This document shows positions 36,113-48,049 of a stretch of DNA of 64,000 nt, in pieces. The position numbers were made by a program, and so were the translations under genes. Within the stretch, counting starts at the first letter, position 1, and each line of letters begins with the position of its first letter. The stretch is taken from NCBI GenBank assembly GCA_019454045.1, contig SKCR01033443.1, positions 122,931 to 186,930 of the forward strand, written 5' to 3'. The notes beneath the pieces were generated by a model that did not search any database, had not been told where the DNA came from, and saw only the letters and a list, made by a program, of their open reading frames with translations. Origin of the DNA: Zanthoxylum bungeanum. Lineage: Eukaryota > Streptophyta > Magnoliopsida > Sapindales > Rutaceae.

Positions 36113-39100
36113 ATCTCCCACTTGGCCTATAGCCAATCACTCAAGTGTCAAACACCTGAACTATGTACGGGTCGCTCAAACTTTTACTGAGATATGGCTT
36201 TTGTCAGCGGATTTGCAAGGTTATCATCTGAAACGATTTTTCGATCTTCACATCACCAAGATGCGTGATCTCTCAAATCAGATGAAACCATCGAAGTACA
36301 TACTTGGATCATTGATGAGACCGTAATTCCTTAGCCTGTGTTGTAGCCCAGCTCAGCTGCTAACAGAACTACTCCTAATCCAATTAGGAATTTTATAGAT
36401 CCAAAATGCTTCTTTTGCTGCCTCAGCCGCAGCAATGTATTCCACTTTTATTGTTGAATCGGCAATAGTATCTTACTTGGAAGATTTCCAGTTCAAACAA
36501 AATATGTACCCTTATTGCGACTTATAGTCGTCTTTATCGGTTTGGAAACTTGCAACGGTGATCTCAGTCACCTCATGTTCTCCATCTCCATAAATTAAGA
36601 AAGCATCCCTAGTTCGTCTAAGATACTTAAGGATGTTCTTAACATCAATCCAATGACCATCACCTGGATCGGCCTGATTGTGACTACATATACTCAAAGC
36701 GTATGAGACACCAGGTCGCGTACATGTTATGACATACATGATCGATCTGAATGCTTAAGCAAACGAGATCTGATTCATTGCATCTCTCTCATCTTTAGTT
36801 TCAGGACACATGTCCTTAGATAGAGAGACGTCATGTGACACCAGAAGCAGCCCTTTCTAGGACTGATCCATGTTGAATCTCTTCAACAATGTCAATGCAC
36901 GAGTTCTCGGAGAGTGCCAATAACTTTTAGATCTATCCCAGTAGATCCTTATTCCTAGAATAAAGGTTGTCTCTCTCAATAATTTCATGGAGAATTTTAA
37001 TGAAAGCCAAGCTTTCATTGATTTTAGTATGGGAATGTCATTGCTAAGAAGCAATACATCATCAATGTATAGGACAATCAATGTCAGTGCGCTCCCACTA
37101 ACCTTCTTATATACACAAGAATCATCATCGTTTTGAATGAAACCATATACCATTTTGATCTTATCAAAACGTTGGTTCCAAGAACTCAATGCCTACTTCA
37201 ATCCATAAATGGATCGATTTAACTTGCAAACCTTGTTTGCATGTTTTGGCATGACAAAACCGTCAGGGTGTTGTATATGAACATCCTCCAAAAGGTTTTC
37301 GTTAAGGAAAGCGATTTTGATGTCCATCTGCCATATTTCATAATCGAAGTATGCAGCTTTAGCAAGCATTATCCAAATGGATTTAATCATGGTAACGGAT
37401 AAAAGGTTTCGTCATAATCGACACCATGTTGATGATGATACCCTTTCGCTATAAGCCTAGCTTTGTATGTTTGTATGTTGCCATCCATGTATGTCTTCAC
37501 CATAAAGACTCATTTGCTACCAATAGGCACAATGTCTTCTGGTACATCAACCAGTGTCCAAACTTGGTTGGTATACATGGAATCCATTTCGGACTTCATG
37601 GCATCTTGCCACAAAGCGAAGTCGATACCTTGTATCGGTTCCTCATACGTAGCCGATTTATTATCCTCAATAAGATCAATATCTACATGAGGTGAGATCA
37701 GAAACCCATACCTCTCAGGTTTTTTTCTGACTCTCTCCGACCTACGCAGTTCTTGTGTATTAGAAGATTGTGGTACAGTCTCATCCCTGATGAACTGTTC
37801 GTATTCCGTTAAAGAGTCGGTGCCAGGAACAGTATCACTATGATTTTCATCGAGTTCTACTTTCCTCCCACTTACCACTGCATTTAGGAATTCCATTAAA
37901 GAAAACAGCATGGAGAGCAACAAATATTTTATTCTCTTATGGGTTGTGGAAATAATATCCTATGGTTTCTCTAGGATAACCAATTACAAATAGGCACTTA
38001 TCCGATTTGGGTTCTAGTTTAGCACCATCCAAACGTTTAATATATGCCCAGTATACCCAAATCTTCAGGAATGAGAAACCCGGTTTCTTTCCTGTCCATA
38101 TTTCATATGGAGTATGTCCAACAGATTTTGACAGAACTTTATTCAAAATAAGTATTGCACTGTTCAATGCATATCCCGTGAAGGAAATTGGTAGCCCAGT
38201 GCGACCCATCATTAACCTTACCATGTCCAACAAAGTTCGGTTTCTCCGTTCGGACACACCACTCAATTGAGGTGTTCCAGGAGGAGTCCACTCTGAAAGA
38301 ATACCATACTCTTTCAAGTAATCGAGAAACTCATTGCTCAAGTATCTTCACCACGGTCCGACCGTAATGTTTAATACTTTTACCGGTCTATTTTTCTACT
38401 TCGTGTCGAAACTCTTTGAATTTATCAAAAGTTTCTGATTTGTGTTTCATAAGATACACATAACCATAACGCGATGCAACATCCGTAAAGGTTACGAAGT
38501 ATTCATAACCACCTCTACGTCACTATGAACGAGGGTTAACAGTTCGGTGGCACGTACACTTTTACCGCTAAAAGGCGTTTTAGGCACTTTGCATAATAAA
38601 TAAGATTCGTAGACGTCATATGAACTAGGATCTAATCCGTCCAAGTATCCACTTTTCGAAAGTGTGGATATACGAGTTTTGTTAATGTGTCACAGACAAT
38701 AATGCCATAAATAAGTCTCATCCGATTTATTTAGTTTGAGCCTTTTATTTGTCATATTATATGTTTGAGATTCACTTACATTCAAAGTATAAAGACTATT
38801 ATTAACATCTGTTGTGCATATCAAAATGTTATCTTTATATACAAAACACCCAGTGTTCAGGAATACAAAGGTATACCCGCAACGGGTTAAACAAAATGTA
38901 GAGATGATGTTCCTAGTCAAACTAGGTATGAAATAACAGTCACCTAATGTAATTACATGTCCCAAGGACAGGTTCAAAATATAGGTCCCAACGGCCAAAA
39001 CAACGACTCTCTTCCCGTTTCTGACTCGTAGGTCGATCTAATCTGAAGCCAGTCTCCTGTTAATCAGAAGATCCCGCACATCAGTACATATGTATGTACC

Positions 39101-39130
39101 ACATCCAGTATCAAAAATCCAATTTTTTAA
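36113..39130 (-). pseudogene. E4 copia pol, decayed but with long readable domains
   Basis: Minus strand, in translation order. Gag-pre-integrase at 38690-38998 (GDCYFIPSLTRNIIST). Integrase core end at 37937-38341 (EYGILSEWTPPGTPQLSGVS, ERRNRTLLDMVRLMMGRTGL). Integrase-RT linker at 37510-37923 (RRSERVRKKPERYGF). RT at 37193-37390 and 36857-37189 with the catalytic YIDD at 37058-37069. RNase H junction CTRPGVSYALSICSHNQADP at 36512-36739. Frames are separated by stops and frameshifts, and the RNase H end (36113-36500) is badly eroded. It is the best-preserved copia pol in the window. Confidence 0.88.
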
Positions 39131-39159
39131 AATCAGTAGTGGACACGTTTATTACAATA

Positions 39160-39990
39160 ACAAACATACCTGAAGTTGTAGCCTTGCCCGCCTTCACTTC
39201 CTTCATGTCTGCCTTGTCCATACGGCAGTCACACTTCTATACCCCGTTTACCACAGTTTAGGCAGACATCTTGGGATATGTCATTTGTCTTCCCAGAAAA
39301 CTGTGACAATATTGCCTTTGCCCTTTTTCTTCACACCCCCAGAAGCCTTCGGCCAAGCCTTGGCCTTCTGGGGTGTCGAAGTAAGATGCGTCTTGCGCTT
39401 ATTGCCCTTTTAGAAGCTCTGGCTCTGCCTCCTTGAGCATAGCCATTAACTCTCCAAGAGTTTTCTCTTGGTTCATTATGAATCTGCCCCAGCATTCGGG
39501 TAGAGACTGTAAGAACAAATCTATGGAAGTCTCGGCCTCGTAGGTAATGCCCAACTAACCTAGTTGCTCGATGTCAGCAATCATCTACGACACCTAGTGC
39601 TCGACAGATGTACCCTCTGACATACGCGAGCGAAATAACTTCTTTTACAATTCGTACTTCTAAGATCTAAGGTTAGATCTATGAAGATCCTTTAATTTCA
39701 ACATCATAATATAAGGATCCAATCCTTAGTTCTGACGATGAAATTAAGGAGTCATTGCAGCAAGCATAATGGATTGAGCACTAAAGTTATCATCACGATG
39801 AGTCTTCCTAAGCTCATGCTCTACTATTTGCTCAACTTCGGGCTCAAGGCCAGAGAGGTTTCTCTATCCAATAGAGTAACTTCTCAGCTCCCAGGATTAT
39901 CCTGAGATTCATTTCCCAATCTGGAAAATTTACGTCGTTAAAGACATTTTCACCCATGATGATGTCCCTAACGCTAATCTTTCCAGCCAT
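39160..39990 (-). pseudogene. E4 copia gag, decayed
   Basis: Aligns with E2 gag (ALKEAEPELLK-type region near 39410-39440). The zinc-knuckle stretch at 39215-39265 has lost the bases that encode the histidine region, so the CX2CX4HX4C pattern is destroyed. Several stops. Confidence 0.7.
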
Positions 39991-40019
39991 CTCGATTGCA
40001 ATAGTCCAACTATCCAATC

Positions 40020-41690
40020 AACGATGAACAAGAAGTAACCTTGACTTTTGCCAACAAGTCACAACCGCCCAAGACATGCGATATGGAACAAAGCTTTCGT
40101 GGTTCAAACACATCCGTGATGGACATTGATCTTAACTTTGGCCAACAAACCAATGCCAATCTTGGATCTTGAGAGAGAACCACTCAATGGAAGGAAAACG
40201 CTTAATATTTGAGTGAGGGTTTTTCGCGTAAATTGGCAACCAATTTATTATCTTAGATTAGGTCTCATCATACACCCTTAAACATACATTCTAAAAGCAT
40301 AATAAGGCGCGATAAAATTAATAATGATATGCGGATGGATATATAATACAATTTGTTCCTAGAACAAATCACTCTATTTTTCCTCTCTCCCGCTAGCACT
40401 TTACATTCTTCTACCCAATTACATAACACTAAAAGAAACCTCATTTACATTGAGGGGAATTGGTGAGAAGAGAAATACAAAGAGAATAGAAATAATAGGC
40501 TGGACATGCAGGTCCAATTTAATAAATTCTAAATTTATTACAACAAATTCCAAAATTGCCCCCACCCAACTAATATCCATCCGATATACATTATTCAAAC
40601 AAATACATCCAAGTATTGACACAAAGCATGTTATTCAATCAATCTAATCCAATTAATTAATCTTTGAATTAATGACTATCCAATGTTCAAACAACGATTT
40701 GATTTGCGCGAGTCCAACTCGTTTAAGAATAAATACTCAAAGTACGTATCCTTGAATTATATCGAACTACAATTTTAAATCTTATTTAAATTGTATCCAA
40801 TACTAATTCATTTTTAATTCCAAATTAAATCATTACACTTTTAATAGTGACTTTTAGACTTGGATTCCAAATCCAATCTTCATGTGTCTCAAAGGCCCAG
40901 TTAGTATCCAATACTATTCAATTAAAGTCTAATGGGCTTTCAATTAATTCTTTAGGCGTGGGCTTTGGCCAATATGGATCGAACCCAAAATGCTAAGGCC
41001 CAAATAGGAATCACCCTATGCCAAAAATCAATTTAGGCTCATTAGGCCCAATTAAAGTTTTAAAGGCCCAATTGTCATATTTGGACTGTATGGAAATGGT
41101 TTTAGGCCCAATTGGATCCAACCCAATTGTCCAAAACCATACTTGGCCCAACCAAGCCCATTAAGCCCAAATACAACAAATTAAATTAATACATTATTCC
41201 AAATTACATATTAATCCAATTTAAGGGAAATTAACATAATTAATCAACTAATCTAATATTTCCAAAACACTAATTAATCCAATTAATCATGCTCATTAAT
41301 TCCAATTCATGTCCAACACAAATTGAAGCAAAATCAATTATATAACATGCTTAGGCTCACGACAATGGCAAAAAAATTATCATGCAATTTGATTTCAATC
41401 TAATTAAATCAACATTTAACATACATTTCACGCCAACAACACATCCAATTGCTAATTTTCAAAAAATCACCATGAGCACATAATAGGGTACATTCGGCCA
41501 TGTCAAGGGAATTGGGGATTTTTGATCCAATCAATTTTTCTCAAATCCTAAGATGCACAAATCCAATTCATCATCATCCAAACACAACCACACAAACAAT
41601 TTAGGTAAATCAAGCTCCAAGCAAAAAATCTCAAATGAAAGTCATGAACCCTAGAATCCAAATCATGCTTAGATCTCGCTCTGATACCAT
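40020..41690 (-). other. E4 leader, internally shortened, with PBS
   Basis: Compared with E1 and E2, about 600 bp between the gag end and the leader are missing; gag wording jumps to GATGAACAAGAAGTAACCTT at about 40023. Motif copies at 40040 and about 40132 (variants of CTTGACTTTGGCCAACAA). Ends with the PBS TGGTATCAGAGC (minus) at 41678-41689. Confidence 0.75.
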
Positions 41691-43621
41691 TGTTAGTGTC
41701 CTAGACATGCCAATGATCTCTAAGAATGATTTGTGTGTGAATAAATCAAAGGGATTTGCGGAATACTCACATTGATCGGCGTTGAAATTTTATAAAAACT
41801 CCATGCATGTAAAAGCTCCTAACCTTCTTTGTTGTTTCAAACTCATGGGTGAGTTTCCCTATCACCTTCAAAAGACTCCCAAGTGCTAGCTTGCTTGAAA
41901 TTTTTGCAACAAAAATTTCCATGGGTAAGAGAGGCTCACGGTTTTGTGTAAGAAAAGAGAGAAGATGAATAGTTCCCAACCTTCCAAAAGTTGTGTTTTC
42001 TTGTATCAAAAACATGTATTTATTGTGTGTTAAAGTTGCCTTTTAAATTGCCAACTACTTCCATCACCAATAATGACTATTGATGTAAGTCATGGGTCCC
42101 ACCCATTTAATTCCAAATCTAGTTGGCTTACATAACACACTTTGGGCCCGGTTCGTTTAATCCGACTAAACAAAAATTCCGTCGCGACGTAATTAAATCC
42201 AATTTAATTAAATAATAATACCTCGCAAAATTATTACGAAAGTCGCTTAGGAATTAATTCCAAATTAATTCGTTCGCTTGAAATAAAATCCAATTTTAAT
42301 TCCGTATTGAAATTCAATTTCAATTAATATATCCAATATATTATTTTAGCCCAAATCAACAAATTAAATAGAAAAATCCAATTTAACTTTTTAATTTATT
42401 TTGCCGATTAATTCCAAATTATTTGCGTTCTCTCTTCTAGTCGAATTAATCCCAGATTTATTCTTGACGCAATTACTCCTAGATTAATTTTTCCTTTGAT
42501 AATTATTCCCAGATTAATTATTACTTTAATTAATCCAGATTAATTTTCTCTCTCATAATTAATCCCAGATTAATTATGTTCGAGTCAAATGTCATATGTG
42601 AATCTTTGGGAAGCGACCCAAGAGATCCCTGGATATGTTGGCAGTAAATACGGTTGTCGGACCATCCGAACACGTGCGTACCCCGTACCACGTTCTCACC
42701 GATTTACAAGACATGGTTGGCTTCTAGCAAAGCATCATGCCTACCCAATTCTCTGAATATATTCAACATGGAATATATAATCTGTATCACACGTAGTATA
42801 CAAAGTATTGTGTATTACGATCCAGTATCAGATGTCACATGCTAGGCCTGGGGCTGGAATTGTGTCTGCCCCGTACGAAGCATATATCGGATCACATGCT
42901 ACTAGTCTCTGTAATCGGATAATCCTGACCTAGTCATACTATCCCAATAGTTGTAGCATTTAAGAGTACTAGTTCTGTATCCTTGCATGATCATCGTCTC
43001 CATTTGACTGAAGCGATACTTCCATCTTGACATCACACCCAATACACTACGATTCTCAGTATACCCAGAAGAGGCGTACACAGAACCTGTTAAAGCTTCG
43101 GATGACCAAAACCAAAGTATACTGATTGTCGCAAGTATTAGCGATGCAAGTCTCAGGTTAAGACCACATATACCTACCCTGATTCGGATTCCCATAGACA
43201 CATAGTCATACTACTAATGGGATTCCGAGGGGTCTATACAGAGCGAAGTTGTTCTCGGTCCAACGGCTAACAGAACCTCCTATCACACTTGCATAAGTAT
43301 CCAATACTTAAATATATGAGAACTATGTCGTTAAGCTTCCATAAAGCGCACAAGTGTAATGCTAGCCTATTCCACATTATCGATGTCCAGTCTCGATAAT
43401 ACTACGACTAAGGATATTTAATGATTAAACCTTTCGTGGATTAATATTGTCTCATATCTTATTAATCCGATACTAATCATATGGACTTTTATCATTTATA
43501 TATCCAAGTAATCCAATTACAAAATGACAAAAGAGTAATTTCTTTTGTCACATAGTTAATTTGTACAAAGAACACCATGTCTTTTACAAATAGTGATGTT
43601 ATGGGTCATAATTGTCCAACA
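41691..43621 (-). repeat. E4 right LTR (5' LTR on minus strand)
   Basis: 1931 bp, TGTTAGTGTCCTAGACATGC to ATAATTGTCCAACA; pairs with 34188-36112 and is followed by TSD GTCAG. Confidence 0.9.
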
Positions 43622-44166
43622 GTCAGCCACGTGAATCTCCGATGGATTGATGGGCTCTCTGCCCCAACTGCTTCACCGAAAGAAAACCTGACGTCTGACT
43701 TCTAGTCAAATCACTTTGTTTTCTACACTGTCACACTTCACCATTATGATGTCAGCCTGTAAAGATCTCAAGCGGTGATACATGTCAGAGGGAAATGTCC
43801 AAACTACCCCGATCATACGTCGGTCGTCATGAGGTCGGCCAAATGATTTACCGAACTACCCAAACTACTCCCGACCTGACCCAAAATATCCGAGCTCATC
43901 ATCCCGATCCATGAGAATAGATGGTACCGAACCGAGCTACCGGGCCAAAGTGGTCAGTCTTGGCTCTGATGTTGTCGACCTATGGGAACTGCATCATGTT
44001 GTGCCCTCTGGTCTGTCAAATCTAGGAGATGGGGCCCGAACACCATGTCTGGCCGAGGAGTAACCCATACCCTCAGAACATTTGTCCTTCCAAAAAGGAA
44101 AATCCTATCTCTGCCCTTGTCGTACTGTTCAAAATACTTGTCACAAAAAACACCAACAACAGCTTA

Positions 44167-45104
44167 TCTTCATATCTTCATATGATGCTAGTCCTTGAAG
44201 ATAGCTTGGGGGATGGTTTCTTTTCTTCAAGAACCCTAGGGTTTTTTTTTCTCACAAAGTGACAAAAGCATAACTATTGTTATAGACACGAAAATAGGAT
44301 AATTTTTTTCCCTCTTAAGAAAATCAAAAATTGAACCACTTATGTGTTTAAATAGAGGTAGGATTTGCACAATTATAGAAGTAAAAACACCTTAATAAGT
44401 TAGCAAACTTGTAAGTCAAGTATTCCAATTTATTTTGGTCATTATCAGAATCGTAAATCAACAAGTAATCTATTGTCCGATTCGAAACAATCAGTTGACC
44501 AATTGTGCTTGCTTCAAAATAATGTGTTTTCTATTTTAGTTTGGTTGGCCGAACTCAAAGGTACGATCAACCAAACTTCCTTTTTTATAAGCCATTTTAT
44601 TTCATCTAGCTTCATCGTGAATCAACCCAAAATGCTTCCCAAATAATTTTACATCATTAATAACAGCAAAATATAGTCAATAACTCACATACTCCATATG
44701 TGTGGCCCATTAGGTTCTTTCTCAGGTTGGCAATGAAAATAGATGTGATAAATTTTAGTACAAATATATCCTCTAATGAATTATATACCATGTAGTTGTT
44801 TTTCTCCATAGATCATGAGCGACACTTACCCATATGTTATGACTCCCAAATGAGAAAAAAGTAAGAACATGTCAGCAAATGATTTTTATATAATTTTGAT
44901 AATATTGTTATGCGAGAATTCTCAAAATCAATTTATTGGAATTCTCAACTCTAGCCATAAGTTTGTATTATCATTATGTCAGCCACGCATGAGATATTAA
45001 CTCTCATAATATAGTTATCTAGAGTGACAAATCTTTTGTTGTGTCTTCCACAATCTTCACATACTTCATTTGCAACCCAATCACTGGTGATACTTAAAGA
45101 ACTA
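44167..45104. other. AT-rich intergenic DNA
   Basis: About 940 bp between the solo LTR and E5. I see no gene, RNA or clear repeat; CTTAG at 45105-45109 is the left TSD of E5. Confidence 0.5.
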
Positions 45105-45109
45105 CTTAG

Positions 45110-46213
45110 TGAAAATTTCGGGGTTAAGCCTAAGTTTTGACTCTATACGGAATTACAAACAATAAACAGGACAAGTCCTGATTACTGTAACTATGGAATC
45201 TTGACAAGCAACCACAATAAACAATAAATAAAATATGCTGCAAATATTAAATAAATAACATAAAGTAAAACAACAAATAAATCAAACCACACAAAATCAA
45301 CATAATAATTTTGGTGACGAAGTGGAAAACTCTTGCGAGTAAAAAACCACTCCAGGTATAGGTTACCACCCGAATCCACTATATAGAGAAAAACTTACAG
45401 TGATGGTCAAGACCTATGGTGGCAACTCCACCGACTCAAATACCTCAATACTGTAAGAACTCAAGGCAACTCCTCAAGCCCGCGACCCACGGTTTTCATC
45501 AGAACCTCTGAAGTCTCTGAGTAGATTGTATCACCTCTGACGCCGGAACTGCGACTACATAAACTCCTCCTAAAGAACTCTAAAGGATTAGGGATTTTGG
45601 GTTAAGTTGTGTTGAAGGTTTATCAAAGAAGGAATCAAACCTTTAACAAAGAAGACAATAAGTTGAAAAGAGTCTTCAAGGTGGATTCAATAAAGTTTGA
45701 AAGCTTTGAGAGATTTTGGATCAAAGGAAAAGTGCTTCAACTCATGGGGATGTCGGCTACATGTTTGTTTATATAGGTAGGGTGAAAATCTAGGGTTTTA
45801 TAGGCCAAAAACGCGTTCAGATCGCAGTCGCGTTCGAACGCATACGAAAACACTCCACGAATGCGCCCTTTCTGTAAAGACTCGTTCGAACGCCAATCGA
45901 ACACACAACGAACGAATGCTCTCTGGAATGATCCCGTTCGAACCCAACAAGAATGTGACTCGAACTTTTGCTCTCTGGAATGCTCCCGTTCGAACCCAAT
46001 AAAGAACGTGCCACTAACGCCACATGTTCGAACCCAATAACGAACGCAGCACCAATGCCAATCGTTCGAACACTGCAACGAACGCACCACGAACGCATGT
46101 CTGATGCACAGCAGCCAAAGACCAGTCCAATTGCACAAAGATCTTCACGATATATTACAACTCAATTGAACTTGTTTTGTCACAGACACATGCCAATAAA
46201 AATGGAACTAACA
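45110..46213 (-). repeat. E5 left LTR (3' LTR on minus strand)
   Basis: 1104 bp; plus-strand ends TGAAAATTTCGGGG and GGAACTAACA, so on the minus strand TGTTAGTTCC...TTTTCA. Contains the GTTCGAAC array (45832-46071) and TATA box (45768-45775). Confidence 0.92.
45768..46071 (-). promoter_or_regulatory. E5 U3 promoter: six GTTCGAAC palindromes before a TATA box
   Basis: Exact GTTCGAAC at 45832, 45884, 45936, 45988, 46026 and 46064: spacing 52, 52, 52, 38, 38 bp. On the minus (transcribed) strand the array lies upstream of TATATAAA (45768-45775), the nearest box about 57 bp away. The right LTR keeps the identical spacing. Regulatory function is inferred from position and regularity. Confidence 0.6.
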
Positions 46214-48049
46214 ATCTCCCCCTTTCTCATTCCGTGAAAAAACACTAGCTAATACAAAGATTACGGTAATAGACCCGAAAAGAAAAATAGCCAACTATCA
46301 ACTATCAAAACAGTGACTTATTACATTAGGACTCGATCTAATTCCTAACCAAGTAGTCTTCAAAATAAAGCCACTGCAGTAAATAACATGTTTACCTGAA
46401 ACATCCACAAAAAAAAATATACCGTGAAAAGCATTGGGATTATCAAGTATAACATAAAACATGTATAAAACTCATGCATGTACAAGTAGATATCCCTCTC
46501 CCCCTTAATTTGAACTCCCTCTAAAACGGAGATATCTAAAGGATAATCTATGACTCCCTCCCATATATTAAGGCTCTCCCCTTAATATATTACTCTCCCC
46601 ATTTTTGTCACGAAATGACAAAGGGCGAAGGAAACAGGAAAAACAACAGGAGATAAACACATGCAAGAGCATAAACAAACAAGACTTACTCCCTCTCACT
46701 AACAGGCTAACTCAGCTAGTAAATTAAGAATCAAATGGGAAGAAAACACTCAATGATATGTAAAATAAATGATATGCAGTATTATGAAGCATATACAAGC
46801 ATACAATGAGATAAACAAAAAAAAATTCTTGTCAAAACTGACTGAAACAACATTTCAAGCAGATACAATGATACCCAGTCAGTATTCAGCTGTTTATGAC
46901 ATGAAACAATATGCATCATTTTGAAAGTGGCTAAATATAACACTTATGCATATGAGATAAACACCAAAGCATATCAAGCACTTGCGTGAAATATAAAGTG
47001 CTCAACGAATCAAGGCTTAAGACCTTATTTTATGAGCTGGACACAACCAAAGAAATCCATCTCTAAACAAACCAAGTCCACAAAATAGGTGTTTAAACCC
47101 AGCACCACTAGGACCTGAAAAATAAGCAACATTGGTTGCATGCTATATTGTTTACCCTATAAATATCATGAGCTCATATTTAACAACACTTTCGAGTGAA
47201 GGGTTTTTGCCCTTATCTTTTGAATTTGGCCACATTGGCTCTTTTGCACTTGAGTCTCATTTTTTTATTAATTTCTTTTTGCTTTTGCAAGAGGGGATAA
47301 CACAAGGTCAACTAGTCAAAGGTCACACTATTGAGCAAACAAAGCATGGAAGAGATTAGATTGCCATTCCAAAAACTCATACATGCGACCAAGCCTTGAT
47401 AAAATAAAATCGTGTATGTGAATTGCAAGCACAAGATATACCAAGAGTTTTTATCACACACACATATGCATATAGAGCATCAACAAAAATAACAGCATAT
47501 CATACATGCATAATCATATATCCTACATACCAGGATCACATGCACATGCTATTCATGCTCTAACAAGCCATAAAAAAAATATTTTTGGTCTTTTTCAATT
47601 TCTATTTTTTTTTTTGAATTTTTCAGTTTTAAAACACAAAAAGTAAAGACACAACATGGCTTGACAATATCCAATGGTACGTGGAGTTGTATCCCGAGTA
47701 CAAATCATATTACCGTCCATTCGGAATCGGCTATGAAATTTCTGTCCGGGTTTCCATCCTATATACCAAGGAATATATAACAAAAATAAAACTCACACAC
47801 CCATATGCAGTTAACAAAAAAAATAAAAAATAAACGAGCAAAAACATAAAACACGCACACACATGCAATGGGAAAAATAAATGCAACTTCTAAGAAGAGT
47901 TACACCGAAGTGTACTCTCATCATGCCTATCAGGATCAAGGCATTCAGAAGTATATGGGAAAATATTTTGCTTCCTCACCCAAACGTTTCTAGGAATCTA
48001 TTTCACATGAGTATTCCAAGTCAACAAAGCAAGTTTCTTACTAAGAAAT
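46214..48049 (-). other. E5 non-coding spacer with polypurine runs and hairpin
   Basis: No pol domain in any frame. Between 46496 and 46600 lie several CT-rich runs on the plus strand (polypurine on the minus strand), in addition to the true PPT at 46214-46228. A perfect 11-bp hairpin ATATATTAAGG/CCTTAATATAT lies at 46563-46590 with a 6-base loop. 46600-48049 is AT-rich with nothing recognisable. Confidence 0.6.

Larger units (their letters stand above)
33940..43621 (-). mobile_element. Ty1/copia composite E4 with parts of three LTRs
   Basis: Outer TSDs GTCAG at 33935-33939 and 43622-43626 are perfect. The left end keeps only the first 23 bp or so of an LTR (TGTTAGTGTCCTAGACATGC), fused to 225 bp of leader and PBS (33963-34187). 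Then follow a whole LTR (34188-36112), PPT, decayed pol and gag, a shortened leader, PBS and a whole LTR (41691-43621). The middle LTR therefore has a PBS on one side and a PPT on the other, which a simple insertion does not produce. Confidence 0.9.
33530..44161 (-). mobile_element. Solo LTR of a family-A relative, split by copia composite E4
   Basis: Left half 33530-33939 begins TGTTGATGGGTGATTTTCG. Right half 43622-44161 ends CACCAACAACA. Perfect TSDs GCTTA flank it at 33525-33529 and 44162-44166. Joined, the LTR is about 945 bp; it shares the start, TTTGTTTGGTTATGGGGG and GTGGTTCGGCGGA blocks with the family-A LTRs. No internal region is present, so this is a solo LTR left by LTR-LTR recombination, later hit by E4. 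Confidence 0.88.

Noticed and set aside
13113..38998. Each copia pol frame as a separate functional gene
   Set aside because: They are collinear fragments of decayed polyproteins separated by stops and frameshifts, so they are reported as one pseudogene per element.
45832..46071. tRNA or pol III box B clusters from repeated GTTCGAAC
   Set aside because: No box A partners and no cloverleaf; the repeats lie in an LTR U3 region with fixed spacing.
45737..46138. 133-codon minus-strand frame in the E5 LTR
   Set aside because: It reads through the palindrome array and changes frame composition between the two LTRs; no known domain.
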